Source of the DNA: Omphiscola glabra
Lineage: Eukaryota; Mollusca; Gastropoda; Lymnaeidae
NCBI GenBank assembly: GCA_964017045.1
Contig: OZ024794.1
Location: 3,365,501-3,429,500 of the forward strand
Direction of reading: 5' to 3'
DNA: 64,000 bases
The translations under genes and the position numbers were made by a program. How positions within the stretch are numbered: the stretch's first letter is position 1; every line of letters starts with the position of its first letter. A model generated the notes under the pieces. That model was not told the origin of the DNA. It saw nothing but the letters and a program-made list of their open reading frames with translations, and ran no database searches. This document shows positions 1 through 10,000 of the stretch, in pieces.

Positions 1-2573
1 AACTGGTATCACCATAAAGTTACTGGTTCCCCACGATAGAGTAACTGGTGTCACCATAAAGTTACTGGTTCCCCACGATAGAGTAACTGGTGTCACCATA
101 AAGTTACTGGTTCCCCACGATAGAGTAACTGGTGTCACCATAAAGTTACTGGTTCCCCCCGATAGAGTAACTGGTGTCACCATAAAGTTACTGGTTCCCC
201 CGATAGAGTAACTGGTATCACCATAAAGTTACTGGTTCCCACCGATAGAGTAACTGGTGTCACCATAAAGTTACTGGTTCCCCCCGATAGAGTAACTGGT
301 GTCACCATAAAGTTACTGGTTCCCCCCGATAGAGTAACTGGTGTCACCATAAAGTTACTGGTTCCCCCCGATAGAGTAACTGGTGTCACCATAAAGTTAC
401 TGGTTCCCCCCGATAGAGTAACTGGTGTCACCATAAATTTACTGGTGCCCCCCGATAGAGTAACTGGTATCACCATAAAGTTACTGGTTCCCCACGATAG
501 AGTAACTGGTGTCACCATAAAGTTACTGGTTCCCCACAATAGAGTAACTGGTGTCACCATAAAGTTACTGGTTCCCCCCGATAGAGTAACTGGTGTCACC
601 ATAAAGTTACTGGTTCCCCACGATAGAGTAACTGGTGTCACCATAAAGTTACTGGTTCCCCACGATAGAGTAACTGGTGTCACCATAAAGTTACTGGTTC
701 CCCCCGATAGAGTAACTGGTGTCACCATAAAGTTACTGGTTCCCCCCGATAGAGTAACTGGTGTCACCATAAAGTTACTGGTTCCCCCCGATAGAGTAAC
801 TGGTCTCACCATAAAGTTACTGGTTCTCCCCGATAGAGTAACTGGTGTCACCATAAAGTTACTGGTTCCCCCCGATAGAGTAACTGGTGTCACCATAAAA
901 TTACTGGTTCCCCCCGATAGAGTAACTGGTGTCACCATAAAGTTACTGGTTCCCCCGATAGAGTAACTGGTGTCACCATAAAGTTACTGGTTCCCCCCGA
1001 TAGAGTAACTGGTGTCACCATAAAGTGACTGGTTCCCCCTGATAGAGTAACTGGTGTCACCATAAAGTTACTTGTTCCCCCCGATAGAGTAACTGGTGCC
1101 CACATAAAGTTACTGGTTCCAACGATAGAGTAACTGGTGTCACCATAAAGTTACTGGTTCCCCCGATAGAGTAACTGGTGTCACCATAAAGTTACTGGTT
1201 CCCCCCGATAGAGTAACTGGTGTCACCATAAAGTTACTGGTTCCCCCCGATAGAGTAACTGGTGTCACCATAAAGTTACTGGTTCCCCCCGATAGAGTAA
1301 CTGGTGTCACCATAAAGTTACTGGTTCCCCCCGATAGAGTAACTGGTGTCACCATAAAGTTACTGGTTCCCCCGATAGAGTAACTGGTGCCCCCATAAAG
1401 TTACTGGTTCCCCCCGATAGAGTAACTGGTGCCCCCATAAAGTTACTGGTTCCCCCGATAGAGTAACTGGTGCCCCCATAAAGTTACTGGTTCCCCCCGA
1501 TAGAGTAACTGGTGTCACCATAAAGTTACTGGTTCCCCCCGATAGAGTAACTGGTGTCACCATAAAGTTACTGGTTCCCCCCGATAGAGTAACTGGTCTC
1601 ACCATAAAGTTACTGGTTCTCCCCGATAGAGTAACTGGTGTCACCATAAAGTTACTGGTTCCCCCCGATAGAGTAACTGGTGTCACCATAAAATTACTGG
1701 TTCCCCCCGATAGAGTAACTGGTGTCACCATAAAGTTACTGGTTCCCCCGATAGAGTAACTGGTGTCACCATAAAGTTACTGGTTCCCCCCGATAGAGTA
1801 ACTGGTGTCACCATAAAGTGACTGGTTCCCCCTGATAGAGTAACTGGTGTCACCATAAAGTTACTTGTTCCCCCCGATAGAGTAACTGGTGCCCCCATAA
1901 AGTTACTGGTTCCAACGATAGAGTAACTGGTGTCACCATAAAGTTACTGGTTCCCCCGATAGAGTAACTGGTGTCACCATAAAGTTACTGGTTCCCCCCT
2001 ATAGAGTAACTGGTGTCACCATAAAGTTACTGGTTCCCCCCGATAGAGTAACTGGTGTCACCATAAAGTTACTGGTTCCCCCCGATAGAGTAACTGGTGT
2101 CACCATAAAGTTACTGGTTCCCCCCGATAGAGTAACTGGTGTCACCATAAAGTTACTGGTTCCCCCCGATAGAGTAACTGGTGCCCCCATAAAGTTACTG
2201 GTTCCCCCCGATAGAGTAACTGGTGCCCCCATAAAGTTACTGGTTCCCCCGATAGAGTAACTGGTGCCCCCATAAAGTTACTGGTTCCCCCCGATAGAGT
2301 AACTGGTGTCACCATAAAGTTACTGGTTCCCCACGATAGAGTAACTGGTGTCACCATAAAGTTACTGGTTCCCCCCGATAGAGTAACTGGTGCCCCCATA
2401 AAGTTAATGGTTTCCCCCGATAGAGTAACTGGTGTCACCATAAAGTTACTGGTTCCCCCCGATAGAGTAACTGGTGCCCCCATAAAGTTACTGGTTCCCC
2501 CCCGATAGAGTAACTGGTGCCCCCATAAAGTTACTGGTTTCCCCCGATAGAGTAACTGGTGCCCCCAAAGAGA
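1..2573. repeat. 42-bp minisatellite array, about 61 copies
   Basis: Tandem array with a period of about 42 bp, running in from the left window edge. Each unit carries GATAGAGTAACTGG and ACCATAAAGTTACTGG. A near-palindrome, TGGTGTCACCA, sits at the centre of most units. Variant units (GCCCCC replacing GTCACC, CTCACC, AAAATTAC, AACGATAG) recur in order with an offset of about 793 bp, showing block duplication. The period is divisible by three, so it yields long open frames on both strands; these are not treated as genes. Confidence 0.97.
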
Positions 2574-2597
2574 CTGTTAAATGATTTCCCGTAAGTC

Positions 2598-3726
2598 TTT
2601 AATGTCCTGTTAGCTGTCTGCTTGCCTGCCTGTAATGTCCTGTTAGCTGTCTGCTTGCCTGCCTGTAATGTCCTGTTAGCTGTCTGCTTGCCTGCCTATA
2701 ATATCCTGTTAGCTGTCTGCTTGCCTGCCTGTAATGTCCTGTTAGCTGTCTGCTTGCCTGCCTGTAATGTCCTGTTAGCTGTCTGCTTGCCTGCCTGTAA
2801 TGTCCTGTTAGCTGTCTGCTTGCCTGCCTGTAATGTCATGTTAGCTGTCTGCTTGCCTGCCTGTAATGTCATGTTAGCTGTCTGCTTGCCTGCCTGTAAT
2901 GTCATGTTAGCTGTCTGATTGCCTGCCTGTAATGTCATGTTAGCTGTCTGCTTGCCTGCCTGTAATGTCCTGTTAGCTGTCTGCTTGCCTGCCTGTAATG
3001 TCATGTTAGCTGTCTGCTTGCCTGCCTGTAATGTCATGTTAGCTGTCTGCTTGCCTGCCTGTAATGTCCTGTTAGCTGTCTGCTTGCCAGCCTGTAATGT
3101 CATGTTAGCTGTCTGCTTGCCTGCCTGTAATGTCCTGTAAGCTGTCTGCTTGCCTGCCTGTAATGTCCTGTTAGCTGTCTGCTTGCCTGCCTGTAATGTC
3201 GTGTTAGCTGTCTGCTTGCCTGCCTGTAATGTCATGTTAGCTGTGTGCTTTCCTGCCTGTAATGTCATGTTAGCTGTCTGCTTGCCTGCCTGTAATGTCG
3301 TGTTAGCTGTCTGCTTGCCTGCCTGTAATGTCATGTTGGCTGTCTGCTTGCCTGCCTGTAATGTCGTGCTAGCTGTCTGCTTGCCTGCCTGTAATGTCGT
3401 GCTAGCTGTCTGCTTGCCTGCCTGTAATGTCGTGCTAGCTGTCTGCTTGCCTGCCTGTAATGTCATGTTAGCTGTCTGCTTGCTAGCATGTAATGTCATG
3501 TTAGCTGTCTGCTTGCCAGCCTGTAATTTCATGTTAGCTGTCTGCTTGCCAGCCTGTAATGTCCTGGTAGCTGTCTGCTTGCCAGCCTGTAATGTCCTGG
3601 TAGCTGTCTGCTTGCCAGCTTGTAATGTCCTGGTAGCTGTCTGCTTGCCAGCCTGTAATGTCCTGGTAGCTGTCTGCTTGCCAGCCTGTAATGTCATGTT
3701 AGCTGTCTGCTTGCCAGCCTACTATG
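2598..3726. repeat. 33-bp minisatellite array
   Basis: About 34 tandem copies of a 33-bp unit containing TGTTAGCTGTCTGCTTGCC and GCCTGTAATGTC. Sub-variants (GTCC, GTCATG, GTCGTG, GCCAGCC) are clustered, with the GCCAGCC type confined to the right end. The frame-neutral period produces open frames of up to 333 codons that have no other coding character. It ends about 140 bp before the first visible exon of the glycosyltransferase gene. Confidence 0.96.
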
Positions 3727-3868
3727 TCCTAAGGATTTTATTTAATGTTTTCTTTACTAAATAAATTAGGGTAAAGGGATGCAATCAAATTTCTTTTTGT
3801 CAACTTAAAATAATATCGATTGTCCCCTAACATTTTAAATCCTAAATTTTTTTTCCAACTGGCTGTAG

Positions 3869-4050
3869 ATTTTCTAGTGTCTGCTGCGCCGTGCGGTACT
3901 CCGCATGAAGACACCGGACACAACGGGTCGAAGGTTACCATGTATGATGGGCTGTTCCTGGTCAGCACGGCTGCCGTCAACCTCAACAACCGCAGAATAC
4001 TACGTCATCTGTACAACGTGTACAACCACACAAGGCCGTACAAGATCAAG
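3869..4050 (+). CDS. GT31 gene, visible exon 1
   Basis: The exon encodes SAAPCGTPHEDTGHNGSK, a possible N-glycosylation site NGS, then the family's beta-strand LFLVSTAAVNLNN and RRILRHLYNVYN, equivalent to the I/V-R-x-T-W region near the start of the GT31 domain. The acceptor is the CTGTAG ending at 3868; an alternative AG at 3877 keeps the same frame and would shorten the exon by 9 bases. The donor is AAG/GTAATA at 4050/4051 in phase 0. The exon end and donor are tandemly copied downstream (4038-4200). Use of the second GT at 4095 would read into a stop, so the first donor must be used. Confidence 0.8.
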
Positions 4051-7000
4051 GTAATAAACAGGACACCTGTGTTGTAAGACTGTACAAGATCAAGGTAATA
4101 AACAGGACACCTGTGATGTAAGACTGTACAAGATCAAGGAAAGAAACAGGACACCTGTGATGTAAGATTGTACAAGATCAAGGCAAGAAACAAGACATCT
4201 GTGCACTGACAAGGAATGGTCCAAAGAGCATTGTGTAATGCACTGGGGAAAAGGGAGCTATCATTAAATAATTATGATTTAACGGGAACCAGCAGTGTGG
4301 CGGAATTATGTCTTGTCAAACCTAATATTTGTTTTCCTGTAGCTACCATATATTAATGTATAACCTTCATTTTTGCTGAATATTAAGTCTTTTTAAAAAG
4401 CACACATTTATAGCACAGTCTTATCATAAACCAGAATTAAATTATTTTTTTTTAAATCGAGGCACGGCCTTCTTGCTGCATCCAGATTTTCACATGGTAA
4501 CAAGAGCAATGCGTAATAACGTATTTTTAATGATTTTCCCACCATGCTGCGCACAGTCTGGGAACCTGTTTAATAAAACTTTGGTCAGTGTTAGAGAAGA
4601 ACCTCTAATAAAGTCCAAATGAAATAATTGGATAAAAGTTTGATCATTGTTAAAGAAGATGTACTTGAACAAAATAACATGTAACATTGAACACTGTGAA
4701 AGATCTCGTCCTCTTCTTCGCTACATTCTAGGCTGTGTTTCTGGTAGGGAGGCCATCTGACCTGATCATACAGGCAAATATTGAACGAGAGAACTACCAG
4801 TATCGAGATATTGTACAGGTAATTGGGAAAATCTTTGAACTAAGCCAGGGGAGGCTGCATTGTTTGTTATTAGTTAGTGTGGATCATTATGAGTCACTAT
4901 GAGTCATTATTGGTTATTATGAGTCAGTATAGAACAGTATTGGTCAGTATGGGTCAGTATAGGACAGTATGGGTCAGTTCTAGTCAGTATGGGTCAGTGT
5001 AGGACAGCATGGGTCAGTATGAGTCAGTATAGGACATTATAATTCAGTATAGGACACTATGGGTCAGTATGTATCAGTATTGGTCAGTATGTGTGTCATT
5101 AACGCTAACTGTATACGTCCAATGACGAGCAAGCCTGGTCCTGGTCAAGGAAGTAACTGTATACGTCCAATGACGAGCAAGCCTGGTCCTGGTCAAGGAA
5201 GTAACTGTATACGTCCAATGACGAGCAAGCCTGGTCCTGGTCAAGGAAGTAAAGCTACCACAGTGGTCTTACGTGGTTTGTTTGTTTGTTTGTTGTTTTG
5301 TAAGTTGTGTAAGACCGACTATGCCATGTCAACGTCAATGTCAACGTCACGATGACAACGGAGTGTGCAACCAGAGGTCATTACGTTACTCCCCCCCCCC
5401 ACCTCCAACCGTCTGTAAAAAACTGCCTAAACGTTTTATCATTAAGGTGTTATCATTAAGATGTTATCATTAAGGTGTTATCATTAAGGTGTTATCATTA
5501 AGATGTTATCATTAAGGTGTTATCATTAAGGTGTTATCATTATTTTCTTTAAAATACTGTCTTAAAATCCATCCTTTCTAGTTGTCTCCTCCTGTAACAG
5601 GGCAACTTTATCGACCATTATTTCAATCTGACCTACAAGACGATCATGGGCTACAGATGGGCACGACTCCATTGCCGTGACGTCAGGATCATACTCAAGA
5701 TGGACGATGACGTCTACTTGGACGTCTTCAAGTTTTTCGATTATTTTTTACCCATAATTCCCAGGCGCAGACGGTAGGCCAGCAGTCAGTGATTGTCTCT
5801 TGTTTATTTAGTGTCGATTAGAGCTGACCGAACTCAACCCGATGACCACAGGGGAGTGGTGGGAATATCTTGGAGTCGGGTTCATTGCGCATGACAAAAG
5901 TGTACTTGATGTTAAGAAATGGGTCCAATTTGTAAGGACATTATGTCCAGAATAGACATCTAGAATATATACCTAGAATAGACACATAGAATAGACATCT
6001 AGAATATATACCTAGAATAGACACATAGAATAGACATCTAGAATATATACCTAGAATAGACACATAGAATAGACATCTAGAATATATACCTAGAATAGAC
6101 ACTTAGAATAGACATCAAGAAAATATATCTAGAATAGACATCTAGCATAGACATTTAGAATATACATCTAGAATAGACATTTAGAACAGTCACCTAGAGA
6201 AGACACCTAGAATAGACATACATTTATAATAGACATCTAGAATAGAGTTTTAGAGTGGACATTTAAAATAGACATCAGGAATAGACATTTAGAATAGATA
6301 CCTAGAACATACACTTAGCAGAGACATCTAGAACGGCCATTTGGAACAGAAATCAGAACAGAATACTAGAACGGCCATTTGGAACAGACATCTAGAACAG
6401 ACATTAAGAACAGTTACATATAATATGCATCTAGAATAGACATTTAGAATGGATATATTTTATAGTTTTATTTATTGCCATTATTCTAAAACTCCTCTGA
6501 TTTGAATTGTTACATCAGGAAATGCTTGAAAACAAAACTTTTATTTTGGTGACGTCACATTATCAAAATCTTTGAAACATCTGCACCGAACTATCAAATC
6601 ACAATCATATCAACACCGTCACAATCATATCAGCACCGTCACAATCATATCAGCACCGTCACAATCATATCAGCACCGTCACAATAATATCAATACCGTC
6701 ACAATCATATTAGCACCGTCACAATCATATCAGCACCGTCACAATCATATCAATACCGTCACAATCATATTAGCACCGTCACAATCATATCAGCACCGTC
6801 ACAATCATATCAACACCGTCACAATCATATCAGCACCGTCACAATCATATCAATACCGTCACAATCATATTAGCACCGTCACAATCATACCAGCACCATT
6901 ACAATCAAATGGTCAATTTCCCCCACACAGAATGATCAATGACTTATCTCCCCCACACAGAATGATCAATGACTTATCTCCCCCACACAGAATGATCAAT

Positions 7001-10000
7001 GACTTATCTCCCCCACACAGAATGATCAATGACTTATCTCCCCCACACAGAATGATCAATGACTTATCTCCCCCACACAGAATGATCAATGACTTATCTC
7101 CCCCACACAGAATGATCAATGACTTATCTCCCCCACACAGAATGATCAATGACTTATCTCCCCCACACAGAATGATCAATGATTTATCTCCCCCACACAG
7201 AATGATCAATGACTTATCTCCCCCACACAGAATGATCAATGATTTATCTTCCCCCACACAGAGTGATCAATGATTTATCTACCCCTCTTCCCCCCGCGCC
7301 CCCCCCCCCCCACGCACAGAATGATATACGGCTTCCTCAACTACCACCCACGGGTGTTCCGTGAAGGCAAGTACAAGGTTGCAGTAGAGGAGTACTCGGA
7401 GAAGCGGTACCCAAACTTCTGTAGCGGCTTCTTTGTCATTCCAACACTTGACGTCATCGATGAGCTGTATGAAGTGTCTAAAACTGTCAAGTATGTTGTT
7501 AAACTCTACTACCCCGACTCATTGTCACCTCTCTAAGTATGAAGTGTCTAAAACTGTCAAGTATGTTGTTAAACTCTACTACCCCGACTCATTGTCACCT
7601 CTCTAAGTATGAAGTGTCTAAAACTGTCAAGTATGTTGTTAAACTCTACTACCCCGACTCATTGTAACCCCCTCTAAGTATGAAGTGTCTAAAACTGTCA
7701 AGTATGTTGTTAAACTCTACTACCCCGACTCATTGTCACCCCCTCTAAGTATGAAGTGTCTAAAACTGTCAAGTATGTTGTTAAACTCTACTACCCCGAC
7801 TCATTGTCACCCCCTTTAACTGATAAACAACCGATGCTGCAGGGTGCTTTCCTTGGCTGGACAGGGGTAGATAGTACATGGGTGGGTGGCTAGACAGGGG
7901 TAGATGGTACATGGGTGGGTGGCTAGACAGGGGTAGATGGTACATGGGTGGGTGCTAGACAGGAGTAGATGGTACATGGGTGGTGGCTAGACAGGGGTAG
8001 ATGGTACATGGGTGGGTGGCTAGACAGGGGTAGATGGTACATGGGTGGGTGGCTAGACAGGGGTAGATAGTACATGGGTGGGTGGCTAGACAGGGGTAGA
8101 TAGTACATGGGTGGGTGGCTAGACAGGGGTAGATGGTACATGGGTGGGTGAGTTTTTTTTCCAATTTTTGTTTTTCAAATATATCATTTTCTTTAATTGC
8201 TAATTTTTATGTGAAGCGCAGTTAGCTTAGCCCTAGGCTAGTACTGCAGTTATCCTAGCCCTAGGCTGGGGTACTGCAGTGATCCTAGCCCTAGGCTAGT
8301 ACTGCAGTTATCCTAGCCCTAGGCTGGGGTACTGCAGTGATCCTAGCCCTAGGCTGGGGTACTGCAGTGATCCTAGCCCTAGGCTGGTGTACTGCAGTGA
8401 TCCTAGCCCTAGGCTGGGGTACTGCAGTGATCCTAGCCCTAGGCTGGGGTACTGCAGTGATCCTAGCCCTAGGCTGTGGTACTGCAGTGATCCTAGCCCT
8501 AGGCTGGGGTACTGCAGTGATCCTAGCCCTAGGCTGTGGTACTGCAGTGATCCTAGCCCTAGGCTGTGGTACTGCAGTGATCCTAGCCCTAGGCTGTGGT
8601 ACTGCAGTGATCCTAGCCCTTGGCTGCGGTACTGCAGTGATCCTAGCCCTAGGCTGTGGTACTGCAGTGATCCTAGCCCTTGGCTGCGGTACTGCAGTGA
8701 TCCTAGCCCTAGGCTGTGGTACTGCAGTGATCCTAGCCCTAGGCTGTGGTACTGCAGTGATCCTAGCCCTAGGCTGGGGTACTGCAGTGATCCTAGCCCT
8801 AGGCTGGCGTACTGCAGTGAGCCTAGCCCTAGGCTGTGGTACTGCAGTGATCCTAGCCCTAGGCTGGGGTACTGCAGTGAGCCTAGCCCTAGGCTGTGGT
8901 ACTGCAGTGATCCTAGCCCTAGGCTGGGGTACTGCAGTGAGCCTAGCCCTAGGCTGGGGTACTGCAGTGATCCTAGCCCTAGGCTGGGGTACTTAGCAAT
9001 AAAAATACACCATAATGTTAATACTTCTAAACAATTCATGAGATGCATGAAGTGTCTAAAACTGTCAAGTAAGTTGGTCATCATTTGATTAGCCATATTT
9101 AATGTGTAAAATATTCAGTTTTGTGAATTTTTTTTTACAAATTTGAAAATTAGATTTAAACAGTTTTAAAAAGCATAGATAACTGTCTCTCACTGTCTCT
9201 CACTGTCTCTCACTGTCTCTCACTGCCTCTACTGTCTCACTGTCTCTCACTGTCTCTCACTGCCTCTCACCGTCTCTCACTGCCTCTCACTGTCTCTCAC
9301 TGTCTCTCACTGCCTCTACTGTCTCACTGTCTCTCACTGCTCTCTCACTGCCTCTCACTGTCTCTCACTGTCTCTCACTGTCTCTCACTGTCTCTTACTG
9401 CCTCTCACTGTTTCTCACTGTCTCTCACTGCCTCTACTGTTTCACTGTCTCTCACTGCTCTCTCACTGTCTCTCACTGTCTCTCACTGTCTCTCACTGTC
9501 TCTTACTGCCTCTCACTGTCTCTCACTGTCTCTCACTGCCTCTCACTGTCTCTCACTGTCTCTCACTGCCTCTACTGTCTTACTGTCTCTCACTGCTCTC
9601 TCACTGCCTCTCACTGTCTCTCAATGTCGCTCACTGTCTCTCACTGCCTCTACTGTCTCACTGTCTCTCACTGCTCTCTCACTGCCTCTCACTGTCTCTC
9701 AATGTCTCTTAATGTCTCTCACTGCCTCTACTGTCTCACTGTCTCTCACTGCTCTCTCACTGCCTCTCACTGCCTCTCACTGTCTCTCACTGCCTCTCAC
9801 TGTCTCTCACTGTCTCTCACTGTCTCTCACTGTCTCTCACTGTCTCTCACTGCCTCTCACTGTTTCACTGTCTCTCACTGCTCTCTCACTGTCTCTCACT
9901 GTCTCTCACTGTCTATCACTGTCTCTCACTGTCTCTCACTGTCTCTTACTGCCTCTCACTGTCTCTCACTGTCTCTTAATGCCTCTCACTGCTCTCTCAC

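Larger units (their letters stand above)
7500..9010 (+). mobile_element. 3' fragment of CR1/L2-like LINE inserted at the exon-4 donor
   Basis: Segments TTAAACTCTACTA...CTGATAAAC (7501-7830) and GAAGCGCAG...CCCTAGGCTGGGGTAC...AGCAATAAAAAT (8214-9010) match, in order and orientation, the last 300 bases of the LINE at 53611-56452. The interior was replaced by arrays. The fragment is flanked by a 25-bp direct repeat of exon-end sequence (TGAAGTGTCTAAAACTGTCA plus AGTA) at 7468-7494 and 9047-9072, consistent with a target-site duplication. About 40 bases between the tail and the right repeat are unexplained. Confidence 0.75.

Noticed and set aside
1..2573. CRISPR-like appearance of regularly spaced repeats
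   Set aside because: There are no unique spacers; units are directly adjacent and the genome is eukaryotic.
2622..3764. Long open frames on both strands over the 33-bp array
   Set aside because: Product of the frame-neutral period; both strands are open at once.
5811..5935. Extra exon between GT31 exons 3 and 4
   Set aside because: It has acceptor- and donor-like ends, but its open frame does not match the exon-3 phase, and exons 3 and 4 already join correctly in phase and family order.
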